Shown here piece by piece: positions 8,738-17,593 of a stretch of DNA of 64,000 nt (positions are counted from its first letter, which is position 1; every line of letters begins with the position of its first letter). A program made the position numbers and the translations under genes. Where the stretch lies: NCBI RefSeq assembly GCF_900184685.1, contig NZ_FXXL01000005.1:62001-126000 (forward strand), read 5' to 3'. Under the pieces are notes generated by a model. It was not told where the DNA came from, searched no databases, and saw only the letters and a list, made by a program, of their open reading frames with translations. Source of the stretch: Butyricimonas sp. Marseille-P3923 (GTDB lineage: Bacteria; Bacteroidota; Bacteroidia; Bacteroidales; Marinifilaceae).

Positions 8738-9541
8738 TTATATATGGGAAAAATAATCGGAATAAGGTGCGCAAATAGTCAAATATTCCGCCGGGGTGTA
8801 CCCGGAAAAGAGTTTAAACTCTTTGATCATGTGGGACTGATCCGAAAAACCGCAAGCGTACGCGACTTGAGCGAAGGGGGTAGCCCCGTCCTGTTGTAAC
8901 ATAAACAAAGCCCGCTGCATCCGCACGATACGTATAAACTCCTTGGGTGTCGTACCCATGTAATCCATAAACACCCGACGGAATTGTTTATCTCCCAGAC
9001 AAGCGACATCCGCCAAGCGAGGGATATCGACACTCGGGCAAACATTTATCTCGTGCAAGGCGGCAACAACACGTTTCAAGTTATATTCCGGGAACGTATA
9101 CAGGCGGCGAATCAAAAACCGCTCGATCAACCGGATACACTCGTCCTGATCGGTCGTGTCCATTACTCGCGTTGTCAATAACTTGAAATCCTTATCCTCC
9201 ACGTCCTCCATTGCCACGCTCTGCCCGTGAAACAAGCGTACCGGGATATGAAGAAAGGCTTTGGCGGCATAAGGCTGGAACACAACCGTGAGCATCTCTA
9301 TCCGCCCCGTCGAGAGGACATCCGAGAAGCCGAACGTGTGACCGCAAATCATCGCGCGAGGTTGTAATTTTCCTTCTTTCAATAAAAACAGGGATTCTCC
9401 TTTATGAAACACCAATTGCACACAACCGACAGGCAACACCCGTTCGGAAACAGGCAGTACCGCGTCCTCTTCCAAAATCCAATAATGCCTCACGTATCGA
9501 GCCAACTCCGGGGCGGGCTTTATCATTCTGAATGACTGCAT
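8738..9541 (-). CDS. AraC-family transcription regulator
   Basis: About 267 residues: an N-terminal ligand-like domain opening with PAPELARYVRHYWILEE, then an AraC DNA-binding domain in the last 100 residues (ACLGDKQFRRVFMDYMGTTP and FAQVAYACGFSDQSHMIKEF, the two helix-turn-helices). The ATG at 9541 is chosen because the -7 element at 9572-9579 overlaps the longer reading frame's TTG start at 9574. Divergent neighbours do not reveal a target; the adjacent VOC gene, in the same direction, is a possible one. Confidence 0.87.
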   Translation of the reverse strand: MQSFRMIKPAPELARYVRHYWILEEDAVLPVSERVLPVGCVQLVFHKGESLFLLKEGKLQPRAMICGHTFGFSDVLSTGRIEMLTVVFQPYAAKAFLHIPVRLFHGQSVAMEDVEDKDFKLLTTRVMDTTDQDECIRLIERFLIRRLYTFPEYNLKRVVAALHEINVCPSVDIPRLADVACLGDKQFRRVFMDYMGTTPKEFIRIVRMQRALFMLQQDGATPFAQVAYACGFSDQSHMIKEFKLFSGYTPAEYLTICAPYSDYFSHI

Positions 9542-9571
9542 ACTACCGGTATATTCTTTTAAACAACATAA

Positions 9572-9579
9572 CAAAGATA
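9572..9579 (-). promoter_or_regulatory. Bacteroidetes -7 promoter element for the AraC gene
   Basis: Minus-strand TATCTTTG, about 30 bases before the ATG at 9541. Confidence 0.55.
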
Positions 9580-9619
9580 ATGTTTTACGCGTTTGCTATA
9601 TTGTAAAAAAGGGACATTT

Positions 9620-9931
9620 TCAGTCCCTTGATGTAATTTCTGTCAATAAAAGCGTTCGATCCGATTTCTCCTTCACGTTCACGATAATCTTGACTTGTTC
9701 AAAAAAACGCATAATCTTCTCGTCAATACCGGAAACGTAAATCATTTTAATTCCGCGGTCAACTAACCAAGAAACAAAATTATTAAAGTTACGGATCTTC
9801 ACCTCGCTGTTTTTGATAGAAACAACTTTATCTTCCTCCGTGGTAATAGTTGAAACTCTGATTTCCTTCCTGCGGGTATTCTCGTCAAGATGGCAAAGTT
9901 GATCGTTTTCAAAAAACAAAGCTGTCTTCAT
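9620..9931 (-). CDS. Small protein, possible NifX/NifB-C-like fold
   Basis: A 103-residue cytoplasmic protein that I do not firmly recognise. The C-terminal half (LVDRGIKMIYVSGIDEKIMRFF, seen across residues about 54-75) resembles the pattern of dinitrogenase iron-molybdenum cofactor biosynthesis (NifX-like) domains, but the usual N-terminal metal-site residues are absent and no nitrogenase genes are near. It is followed by no obvious partner; it sits upstream of and divergent from the phosphatase lipoprotein gene. Confidence 0.6.
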   Translation of the reverse strand: MKTALFFENDQLCHLDENTRRKEIRVSTITTEEDKVVSIKNSEVKIRNFNNFVSWLVDRGIKMIYVSGIDEKIMRFFEQVKIIVNVKEKSDRTLLLTEITSRD

Positions 9932-10020
9932 AACTTTATTTTTAAGGGGTTATACATAGGTTACTGACAAAAACCGCACCACGAAACCCGTGTTATGAAA
10001 ACATTAAGAATTTATTGTAA

Positions 10021-10160
10021 ACTTTTAAAGATACATGACAAGTCACGGGTATCCTTCGGATGTCGTTTATCGGCAGCCCAAGCTACCGTGAGCAAAGCGT
10101 CCCCGCAGGGGGCCATTGACCTTATAAACTTTATAGACCTTACAGACTTGACAGACTTAA
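10021..10160. repeat. 9-bp-unit structured repeat, copy R3
   Basis: A core with CCTTCGG, CGGCAGC, GCTACCGTGAG and CCCCGCAGGGG is followed by a right arm of 9-bp units (ACCTTATAA, ACTTTATAG, ACCTTACAG). The left arm is degenerate. It lies in the leader of the phosphatase gene and reads open in its frame, which makes a false N-terminal extension. Confidence 0.7.
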
Positions 10161-10210
10161 TTATTTTTCGCATATTTGTAAACACCAACACGATTAAAAT
10201 ACAGAACATT

Positions 10211-11260
10211 ATGAGATTAGCCATGATTATTATTACCACTACCATCGTATGCCATTCATGTAAAGACAAGACACCTGACAAAACGCTCGCGAACGGGTAT
10301 GCCACGCCTGATATGGCAGAGATTACTGCCAACAAAAACACGAAAGAAACGACAATCACCTTACAAGTCGATGGAGATTGGGCACTATTCGAGGCTTCTT
10401 CCATCGATGCGCTCGACACGCTACAAACCCCGATTGGCAATGGTAATTCCAGTAGTACAACAACCAACAGCATAACCATCCCCTCCCCGGAGAAAAAATA
10501 TTACCGGCTCGTCACCCCGCGAGAAACGTTCACCTTCTCCGAGAGGCAACTCCCTATGGCGGGCGGGTATAACTTTCGTGACTTGGGCGGATTCCCGACT
10601 CAAGACGGGCGGCACGTCAAATGGGGTAAACTGTTCCGTTCCGACGATTTGCACAAACTGACGGAAGCCGATTTACATTACCTGTCAAGCATTCCCGTCA
10701 CCTCCGTCGTGGACTTCAGGGGACCGAAGGAAATCGCCAATGCCCCGGACAAACTACCCGGCTCAACCCGCCATGCCTACAAGCTATCCATTGAACCCGG
10801 CAACGTGCTCACCCTCGTGAATTTCTCCGATCTCGGTCCCGAACAACTCGACAGCCTCATGACTCAAATATACGTGCATCTGGTCACCGAGGAACCATTT
10901 ATTGAACGGTACAGAACATTCTTCCAATTATTGCAAGACAGCACGCGAGTCCCCCTGCTCTTCCATTGTTCCGCCGGGAAAGACCGCACGGGTACGGCTG
11001 CCGCGCTCATCCTGTACGCCTTGGGGGTGGACGAGGCGATCATCATGGAAGATTATCTCGCCTCCAACCATTACCTCGGCGACAAATACGCCAAGGAACT
11101 GGAACAGAACCCCGGTCTTAAACCCGTGCTCACGGTGAAACGGGGATTCCTGCAAGCCGCGATCGACCGGATAAAACAAGATCACGGCAGCGTGGAGAAC
11201 TTCCTCGTGAAGGTATTACATGTAGACATCCCCAAATTCAAAGCACGCTACCTGTATTAA
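10211..11260 (+). CDS. Exported tyrosine/dual-specificity phosphatase-like lipoprotein
   Basis: A 349-residue protein. The ATG at 10211 gives a short hydrophobic leader ending in a lipobox-like CHSC, so it is probably a lipoprotein. The catalytic P-loop HCSAGKDRTG is at residues 252-261 (Cys253, Arg259), and YNFRDLGG plus LFRSDDLHKLT mark the PTP3/DSP-type family that includes MptpB. A beta-rich N-terminal segment (residues about 30-110) comes first. It would hydrolyse phosphoesters in the periplasm or at the surface. The in-frame upstream extension is repeat R3 and is rejected. A near-match -7 element (CATATTTG) precedes the start. The next gene also encodes a phosphohydrolase lipoprotein. 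Confidence 0.82.
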   Translation: MRLAMIIITTTIVCHSCKDKTPDKTLANGYATPDMAEITANKNTKETTITLQVDGDWALFEASSIDALDTLQTPIGNGNSSSTTTNSITIPSPEKKYYRLVTPRETFTFSERQLPMAGGYNFRDLGGFPTQDGRHVKWGKLFRSDDLHKLTEADLHYLSSIPVTSVVDFRGPKEIANAPDKLPGSTRHAYKLSIEPGNVLTLVNFSDLGPEQLDSLMTQIYVHLVTEEPFIERYRTFFQLLQDSTRVPLLFHCSAGKDRTGTAAALILYALGVDEAIIMEDYLASNHYLGDKYAKELEQNPGLKPVLTVKRGFLQAAIDRIKQDHGSVENFLVKVLHVDIPKFKARYLY

Positions 11261-11277
11261 TATACGCTGATTTTGAC

Positions 11278-11285
11278 TATATTTG
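11278..11285 (+). promoter_or_regulatory. Bacteroidetes -7 promoter element for the 5'-nucleotidase gene
   Basis: TATATTTG, 20 bases before the ATG at 11306, so the nucleotidase gene can be transcribed apart from the phosphatase gene. Confidence 0.6.
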
Positions 11286-11305
11286 CCGCCCGATAAAAAG
11301 ATACG

Positions 11306-12742
11306 ATGAAACACGAGCGAGCAAACAAACGGGTGAACTTCTATTCCGGTATTCGCTACCGGTACATACTCTTGTACATCCTTTTGCTGCTTGTCGGTTG
11401 CCGGACAAAAACGGCGGAAAAGGAAATCGTCATCATCTCCACCAACGACATTCACGGGCATATCGACCAATTCCCCAAGTTGGCGACATTCGTGGAACGC
11501 GTGAAAGCCGAACACCCGAACGTGATTCTCGTTGACGCGGGCGACCGTTTCACGGGCAATCCTTACGTGGACTACGCCGAGGAACGGGGCAAACCCATTA
11601 TCACGCTCATGAATGCGCTGGGATACTCGGTCGCCACGCTGGGAAATCACGAGTGCGACTACGGGCAGGAAACACTACGCCGAAGGATAAATGACGCCTC
11701 CTTCCCCATCATTTGCGCTAATATCAACTCCTCCCGTGCCGCGTTGGACACAATCGCACCCTATCATTCCATGACGGTCAACGGGCTTGAACTATGCTTC
11801 ATCGGGCTGACGCAAACCACGAACGGGCTTCCCGACGCCAATCCCGATCATTTCACCGGAATCACTTTCGACGACTACCGACAGACTGCTGCCCGGTACA
11901 AATACTTGAAACAAAACGGCGATGCCCTCATCGCCATCACCCACTTGGGGGTAGACGCCGATTCCGTGCTCGCGACGTCCATGCCCGAACTGGACGTCAT
12001 CATCGGCGGTCACACGCACACCTTGCTGGACACAGCCAAGTTCATAAACGACGTCATGATAGGACAGTCTGGAATCGCGCTGAAATATGCCGGAGTCACG
12101 ATACTGAAATTCTCCGGCAAGAAGCTAATTCACCGTTCATTCCGCTCCGTCAACATCGACACGATTACCCGTCCCGAGCCCCGAATCCTCGATCTGGTAA
12201 ACCAATTTTACGACAGACCGGAATTTAAAAAGATCATGGGGCATACATCCCGCCCGTTGTCCCAAGAGATGACAGGACACATCGTGACAACCGCCACGCG
12301 GGAAGCCACTCGCGGCGACTTCGCTTTCTACAATCTCGGGGGCATCCGCAAACCCCTTATCCCGCCGGGCGACATCACGCTGGAAACCTTACTCGAGATA
12401 GAACCTTTCGGCAACCATATCGTCATTCAGGAGATGACCGCCGAAGATATAAAACTCCTCCTGCTGAACCGCTTCAACGAACTTCGAAAATACCCGTTCA
12501 CGGACTTGCTCATGGCGGGAGGTACCTTTTCCATCACCCGCGACAGCACGGGCAAAGGCATCGACGTCCTCTTGAAAGACCATTCCGGCACCCCGCTCGC
12601 GAACGGAAAGCGTTACCGTGTCGCCTTGAATTATTACATCAACGCCGAGTACTCCTTCCCGGGCAAAGGCAAGGGGATACACTCGGGCATTTCCGTCATG
12701 GAAGCCCTACTCGCCTACCTCAAGAAACACCCTTCTCTATAA
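11306..12742 (+). CDS. 5'-nucleotidase / UshA-like metallophosphoesterase lipoprotein
   Basis: A 478-residue protein with a lipobox ending at Cys32. The calcineurin-like metal site is complete: NDIHGH at residues 47-52, a GDRFTGNP motif, GNHECD from residue 113 and GGHTHT from residue 234. The C-terminal half (from about 300) is the 5'-nucleotidase substrate domain. It should dephosphorylate nucleotides or related sugar esters outside the inner membrane, for nucleoside or phosphate scavenging. Many Bacteroidetes split this enzyme into two adjacent genes; here both halves are in one chain. It lies 45 bases after the phosphatase gene with its own promoter element. Confidence 0.88.
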   Translation: MKHERANKRVNFYSGIRYRYILLYILLLLVGCRTKTAEKEIVIISTNDIHGHIDQFPKLATFVERVKAEHPNVILVDAGDRFTGNPYVDYAEERGKPIITLMNALGYSVATLGNHECDYGQETLRRRINDASFPIICANINSSRAALDTIAPYHSMTVNGLELCFIGLTQTTNGLPDANPDHFTGITFDDYRQTAARYKYLKQNGDALIAITHLGVDADSVLATSMPELDVIIGGHTHTLLDTAKFINDVMIGQSGIALKYAGVTILKFSGKKLIHRSFRSVNIDTITRPEPRILDLVNQFYDRPEFKKIMGHTSRPLSQEMTGHIVTTATREATRGDFAFYNLGGIRKPLIPPGDITLETLLEIEPFGNHIVIQEMTAEDIKLLLLNRFNELRKYPFTDLLMAGGTFSITRDSTGKGIDVLLKDHSGTPLANGKRYRVALNYYINAEYSFPGKGKGIHSGISVMEALLAYLKKHPSL

Positions 12743-13106
12743 ACACCTCCCCGTTTCCCGGCGTAATACAACACTTATCCCCGCGTCGAGCTACCCGCAA
12801 GCCTCCCGCTACCCCCTGTACAAGGCAGGAATTACCCGAAATAGCCAAGATATCACGTGTGTTAAATTTACTTATTTACCACTAAAACGTGGGCGATGAG
12901 TGGGCTAACATCAGGCGAACATCGGGCGAAGCCTTTAGACAACCACCCAAAAGCTGCCCAACCCCCACCCATCGAGCCAGCTTATCCCTTGTCCCGGGGT
13001 TATAAATGTATAGCTATAACTTTTTTTTACCTCATCCCGCGCAAGTTTTTCCAACCGAGGTTGTCCAAACCCGTGACGAACAAGAGAAAAACTAACAGCA
13101 TAAACC
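12743..13106. other. Intergenic region with 11-bp repeats and a weak hairpin
   Basis: No gene is seen in these 364 bases. The region holds a degenerate CTACCCGCAAG-type unit at about 12,790, the 11-bp array at 12,885-12,928 and an AT-rich stem GTTATA/TATAAC (12,999-13,020) followed by eight T, which may be a weak plus-strand terminator. Confidence 0.5.
12885..12928. repeat. 11-bp tandem array, four units
   Basis: Units AAACGTGGGCG, ATGAGTGGGCT, AACATCAGGCG and AACATCGGGCG follow each other in exact 11-bp register; the last two differ by one base. Confidence 0.65.
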
Positions 13107-14795
13107 ATGAAAAGAACCCGTATTATTATTTTAGGGATTATATCCATCCTCCTTATTCCCTTTATATCCGGCGCACAGGATCAGTTCACCGACTTTCTGA
13201 GAACAGAACTCCGCGCCCAAATGGACGAACTGAAGAAACAAGAGTTCCCCCCGTATTACATGAACTACCGGGTAGTGGACGAGCAATTTGCCCGCGTGAT
13301 TACCTCCTTCGGGGTATTGACCGCGAAAGAGAGCAACCGGGAGCGTACGCTGGTGCCGCAAATCCGAATCGGGAATCCCGAATTTGATAATTTCAAGATC
13401 AAACAAATGGGTTCCCCCATCTCCCGTTTTCACGGACCGTCATACGCCGTACTCCCTATCGACGACACGAACGGGGACAACGCCACGCGGCAAGCCATCT
13501 GGAACGAGGTGAACAACCGTTACAAGTTTGCCATCGACGCCTACCAGACCGCGAGAGCCGAAACCACGATCAACGTGGCGGAAGAAGACAAGGCACCCTG
13601 TTTCTCGCAAGCACCCGCGGAAAAATACTACGAGGCACCGCTCCCCGCCAACCGGACAGCGGTAGACCTTGACGCATGGGAAAAACGACTGAAGGAAATC
13701 TCTGCCGTGTTCAAGAAACATCCCAAAATACTACGGGGAGATGCCTCTTTCCGCTACACGGTGAAACGTATCTACGTGCTAGACTCGGAAGGAACGGAAG
13801 TCGTGCAGAACCTCACTTACGCCCGCATCATGGTACAAGGTGCCGCGAAAGCGGACGACGGCATGGAATTACCGCTCGTGCTTTCCTATTTTGCCCATTC
13901 GCCGGAATCTCTTCCCTCGAACGAACAAATCATGAAAGACGCCAACCTCATGGCGGACAAGCTGATCGCCTTACGGGACGCGCCGATTGTCGACCCGTAC
14001 ACGGGTCCCGCCATCCTGTCGGGGAGTGCCAGCGGGGTATTCTTCCACGAGATATTCGGTCACCGCATCGAGGGGCAACGCATGAAAAGCGATAAAGACG
14101 CCCAGACATTCAAGAAAATGATCGGGGAATACGTGTTGCCCCCTCACCTCCAAGTGTTTTCCGACCCGACACTCAAGAACTACGCCGACCAAGACATGAA
14201 CGGCTACTACAAATATGACGACCAAGGCGTGAAAGCCGAGAGAGTGGATGTCGTGATCGACGGGAAACTAAACGATTTTCTGATGACAAGAACACCGCTC
14301 GACGCGCATCCCCGCAGCAACGGTCACGCCCGTGCCGACATCGGTTACGACCCCGTGTCCCGCCAGTCCAATCTCGTGGTGGAAAGTTCCGACCCGAAAA
14401 CGGAAGAGGAATTGCGCCAACTATTAATCGCCGAGATCAAAAAACAAGGGAAAGACCGGGGATACTTCTTCAAAAGCGTGACGGGCGGCTTCACCATGAC
14501 CAACCGTCGGGGAGCGAATGCCTTCAACGTAACGCCCCTCGAAGTGTACGAGGTGTATGCCGACGGTCGCCCCGACAAACTGGTGCGGGGAGTAGACCTC
14601 ATCGGGACACCCCTCTCCATGTTCTCGAACATCATATACGCCGGTAAAGCACCCGAAATATTTACCGGGACGTGTGGCGCAGAATCGGGCGGCATACCGG
14701 TAACCGCCACCTCCCCGACCATTCTCGTACAGAAAGTAGAAATGCAGCGCAAAGCGAAAGCCTCCGACCTGCCCCCTATTCTGGAAAAACCATGA
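13107..14795 (+). CDS. Exported TldD-like metallopeptidase
   Basis: A 562-residue protein with an N-terminal signal peptide (cleavage after FISGAQ), so unlike cytoplasmic TldD it is periplasmic. The TldD zinc motif HEIFGH is at residues 314-319 within GVFFHEIFGHRIEG, and the C-terminal half carries TldD features such as RTPLDAHPRSNGHAR and the glycine-rich FTGTCGAESGG. TldD/TldE (PmbA) pairs cut unfolded or modified peptides, for example microcin B17 precursor and CcdA. The following gene encodes a paralogue without the zinc motif, matching the active/inactive pairing. Copy R4 begins immediately after its stop codon. Confidence 0.85.
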   Translation: MKRTRIIILGIISILLIPFISGAQDQFTDFLRTELRAQMDELKKQEFPPYYMNYRVVDEQFARVITSFGVLTAKESNRERTLVPQIRIGNPEFDNFKIKQMGSPISRFHGPSYAVLPIDDTNGDNATRQAIWNEVNNRYKFAIDAYQTARAETTINVAEEDKAPCFSQAPAEKYYEAPLPANRTAVDLDAWEKRLKEISAVFKKHPKILRGDASFRYTVKRIYVLDSEGTEVVQNLTYARIMVQGAAKADDGMELPLVLSYFAHSPESLPSNEQIMKDANLMADKLIALRDAPIVDPYTGPAILSGSASGVFFHEIFGHRIEGQRMKSDKDAQTFKKMIGEYVLPPHLQVFSDPTLKNYADQDMNGYYKYDDQGVKAERVDVVIDGKLNDFLMTRTPLDAHPRSNGHARADIGYDPVSRQSNLVVESSDPKTEEELRQLLIAEIKKQGKDRGYFFKSVTGGFTMTNRRGANAFNVTPLEVYEVYADGRPDKLVRGVDLIGTPLSMFSNIIYAGKAPEIFTGTCGAESGGIPVTATSPTILVQKVEMQRKAKASDLPPILEKP

Positions 14796-14995
14796 AAGTC
14801 CATAAGGTCTATAAGGTCCGTAAAGTCCGTAAAGTCCATAACACTGGAGTCCTTCGGACTATATTTATCAGCAGCAACGCTGCCGTAGGAGAAGCACCCC
14901 GCAAGGGTCAATGACCTTATGAACCTTACAGACCTTATAGACTTTATAGACTTTATAAACCTTATAAACTTTATGAACTTTATGAACTTTAACCC
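14796..14995. repeat. 9-bp-unit structured repeat, copy R4 (most complete)
   Basis: Left arm of five 9-bp units (AAGTCCATA, AGGTCTATA, AGGTCCGTA and so on), a core with three mini-hairpins (AGTCC-TTC-GGACT, GCAGC-AAC-GCTGC, CCCCGCAAGGG), and a right arm of about ten reverse-complement units (ACCTTATGA, ACTTTATAG and so on). It fills the space between the two TldD/TldE-like genes. Confidence 0.8.
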
Positions 14996-15003
14996 TTGAT
15001 GTC

Positions 15004-16833
15004 ATGAAAAGATTTATCCTCTACATATTATTTCTCTTCCTCATCGGAAGCCTGTCACCCGTTTCCGCCCAGACGACCAAAGACGACGTTATCATCCAAG
15101 CCATGCAGGACGAATTGCAGCGCAACATGGAGCAATTGAGCCTGCCCAAGGTGCAGAAGCCGTTCTTTATCTCGTACGCCACGGGAGTATCCCGCAACTT
15201 CGAGATCTCGGCTACCTTAGGTGCGGTTACACGCTCGACGGAAAAACCGGAACACATGGTCGGCTCGGTCAAACTACTACTGGGCGATTACAGGGAAAAC
15301 AGTGACAGCCGCTACCTCGGCAGGCACACGAGGGTAATCCTGTCCATGGAACCGGATTACGACCTGCTTCGCCAAGATTACTGGCTCGCGACGGATAACG
15401 CCTACAAGAACGCCTCCCGCGAGTGGATCACGAAACGAAGTATGCAGAAAAGAAACGTCCAGTCCGGAGAAGAAACACAACTCCCCGATCTACAACAAAT
15501 ACAACCGCAAGAAAAAATCATCACCCCCCAAGTCCCGTTTGTATTCAACCGGGAGCAATGGGAAGAAAACCTTCGGGAATTATCGGCAATCTTTGCCGAC
15601 TACCCCGAATTGTACAATTCTTCCGTTCAACTGTCGGGCATGGACATGGAAGTCTACCTGACTACCTCCGAGGGAACGGTGGTAAAACAACCCGTGCGGG
15701 TGGTTACCCTTCGGGCAGAAGCCACAACCCGCACGGACGACGGGATGCAAATCAAGGACGCTTTCGGGATAACGGCACGCGTACCGAACGAATTGCCCGC
15801 GTTGGCGGAATTGAAAACCCGAATCGGGAATTTCGCCGAACAACTCGCGGCTCTGAAAAAGGCGGAAACTATCGACCCGTATTACTGCGGTCCCGTGTTA
15901 TTCGAAGGAAGTGCCGCCGCATCCATTTTGAGAGAGAATCTATTGAGTCAGGAAGGACTGTTCGCCTACCGGATGCCCCAAGATCCCAGAACAGCGTCCC
16001 AGAACAAGGTCAATTCCATAGCCCCCCGCATGGGACTAAAAATCATAGACAACCGCTTGACCGTTAAGAATTACAGCACATTGAGCAAATACAACAACAC
16101 CCCGTTACACGGAGCCTACGAGATAGATGCCGAAGGCGTGGTACCCCCTCAGGAAGTCACACTGGTTGAAAACGGGATACTGAAAAACCTGTTGAACGGC
16201 AGAGTTCCCACGCTCAACTGCGAGAACACTACCGGAAGTTCGCGTTACATCGCTTCCGACCGGGAAATCGCGTACAAAACGGCACCGGGAACCATACACG
16301 TGTCGGCAAAAAACGCCGTGAAACCGGAAACACTGAAAAAGAACCTGTTGAAAATAGCCAAGTCGGAAGGTCTGTCCCACGCTTACATCGTGCGGAAAAT
16401 AGCCGGAAACGCCACCCGCATCTACCGGGTGAATGTAAAAGACGGCAGCGAAACACTGGTACGCACGGGAGAAATCATGCCCATCACCTTGTCTCATTTA
16501 AGAAGATTAAACGCTATTTCCAACAAAGAAAATGTCAGCAACTATCTCTTGGACGGAGAAGTCATATCATCAATGATCTACCCGTCGGCACTGTTGCTGG
16601 AAGACATCGAAATCAAAAAAGCGGAAGTGAAGAAAGAAAGCGAGCCGGCACTCCGGTTCCCGTTGATATCGGGGCAAACGCGTGTAAACACTTTTTGCCC
16701 GGTTCATAAAGTTGAGCTTTCAGCTCCTAAAGTTTATAAAGTTCATAAAGTAACGGGCGTCCTCCGGACAAAGTTTACCGGCAGCTACGCTGTCGTAGAA
16801 AAAACGCCTCGCGGAGAGCCATCTACCTTATGA
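15004..16833 (+). CDS. Exported TldE/PmbA-like protein (no zinc motif), repeat-derived C terminus
   Basis: A 609-residue signal-peptide-bearing protein (cleavage after SPVSAQ), paralogous to the preceding TldD-like gene. At the position of HEIFGH it has RENLLSQ, so the HExxxH zinc site is missing, as in TldE/PmbA, the non-catalytic partner. The two products probably form a periplasmic TldD/TldE-type complex. The last roughly 45 residues, including KVYKVHKV, are encoded by repeat copy R5; the family-like sequence ends near residue 565, so the repeat seems to have replaced or extended the natural end. Substrate unknown. Confidence 0.8.
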   Translation: MKRFILYILFLFLIGSLSPVSAQTTKDDVIIQAMQDELQRNMEQLSLPKVQKPFFISYATGVSRNFEISATLGAVTRSTEKPEHMVGSVKLLLGDYRENSDSRYLGRHTRVILSMEPDYDLLRQDYWLATDNAYKNASREWITKRSMQKRNVQSGEETQLPDLQQIQPQEKIITPQVPFVFNREQWEENLRELSAIFADYPELYNSSVQLSGMDMEVYLTTSEGTVVKQPVRVVTLRAEATTRTDDGMQIKDAFGITARVPNELPALAELKTRIGNFAEQLAALKKAETIDPYYCGPVLFEGSAAASILRENLLSQEGLFAYRMPQDPRTASQNKVNSIAPRMGLKIIDNRLTVKNYSTLSKYNNTPLHGAYEIDAEGVVPPQEVTLVENGILKNLLNGRVPTLNCENTTGSSRYIASDREIAYKTAPGTIHVSAKNAVKPETLKKNLLKIAKSEGLSHAYIVRKIAGNATRIYRVNVKDGSETLVRTGEIMPITLSHLRRLNAISNKENVSNYLLDGEVISSMIYPSALLLEDIEIKKAEVKKESEPALRFPLISGQTRVNTFCPVHKVELSAPKVYKVHKVTGVLRTKFTGSYAVVEKTPRGEPSTL

Positions 16834-16867
16834 ACCTTATAAACTTTATGAACTTTACAAACCTTTA
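16700..16867. repeat. 9-bp-unit structured repeat, copy R5 (overlaps a coding 3' end)
   Basis: Left arm (GGTTCATAA, AGTTTATAA), a small inserted GAGCTTTCAGCTC hairpin, core ACGGGCGTCCTCCGGAC with CGGCAGCTACGCTG, and right arm units ACCTTATGA / ACTTTATGA. Its left arm and core are translated as the tail of the TldE-like protein. Confidence 0.75.
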
Positions 16868-16900
16868 ACTCACAGGATTATCCACTTCAAATAATTCAAC

Positions 16901-16908
16901 TAAATTTG
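16901..16908 (+). promoter_or_regulatory. Bacteroidetes -7 promoter element for the ECF sigma operon
   Basis: TAAATTTG, about 128 bases before the sigma factor start at 17036; the leader in between shows no ORF. Confidence 0.5.
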
Positions 16909-17035
16909 CACCATATGCATACACCAATACCCTAATACACAAAACGATACAACAGACAGCTAAAAAGCCGCAAAGACAAAAAATATCGCATCCGGCGATA
17001 TACCCGATTGACAGTTTTTGACCCAAAAGTTGTAC

Positions 17036-17593
17036 ATGTGTGAAAAATTGAGAATAAAAGCAATCCTTGAAGGAGATCAACGAGCCTTCAAGGAGCTGGT
17101 TGACGATTATAAAGTGATAATCGTCAACACCTGCTACGCTTTCGTTCACGACAAAGACGATGCCGAGGATCTGGCGCAGGAAGTATTTATCCAAGCCTAC
17201 GAATCCCTCGACAAATTCCGGGGAGAATGTAAACTCTCCACGTGGCTGTACCGCATTGCCGTGAATAAAGCGATCAATTACAAGAAATCCGTCCGGTACA
17301 GGATGAAAAGAATACGTCTTGAAGGGGACAACCCGATGTCCATTCCCTCGAAAGACGAATTGGCACAGGAAAAAATAGAAAAAGAAGAAATCATATCACA
17401 TCTCCACCAAGCGATCAACAACCTTCCCGAAAGGCAACGCACCGCTCTGGTTTTAAATAAATATGAAGAACGCCCGTACAAAGAGGTCGCCGAAATCATG
17501 GGTATTTCCCTCGCTTCCGTCGAATCCCTCCTGTTCAGGGCAAAAAGCTATTTGGAAAAATATTTCAGTAACTATAAAAACGATTTGACATGA
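17036..17593 (+). CDS. ECF RNA polymerase sigma factor
   Basis: A 185-residue sigma-70 family protein with region 2 (DDAEDLAQEVFIQAYESL, then CKLSTWLYRIAVNKAIN) and region 4 (NLPERQRTALVLNKYEE, then YKEVAEIMGISLASVESLL). The ATG at 17036 fits the family start (CEKLRIKAILEGDQ). It overlaps the next gene by ATGA, so the two are translationally coupled. The next two genes look like its membrane-bound sensor and anti-sigma partners, and the following TonB receptor operon is its likely target. Confidence 0.93.
   Translation: MCEKLRIKAILEGDQRAFKELVDDYKVIIVNTCYAFVHDKDDAEDLAQEVFIQAYESLDKFRGECKLSTWLYRIAVNKAINYKKSVRYRMKRIRLEGDNPMSIPSKDELAQEKIEKEEIISHLHQAINNLPERQRTALVLNKYEERPYKEVAEIMGISLASVESLLFRAKSYLEKYFSNYKNDLT

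Noticed and set aside
9995-10210. N-terminal extension of the phosphatase gene
   Set aside because: It translates repeat R3 and would place the signal peptide and lipobox inside the protein; the ATG at 10211 fits a lipoprotein start.
14672-14914. Small plus-strand frame with KVHKVYKVRKV
   Set aside because: It overlaps the TldD-like gene out of frame and repeat R4; the 9-bp units leave frames open by their length.
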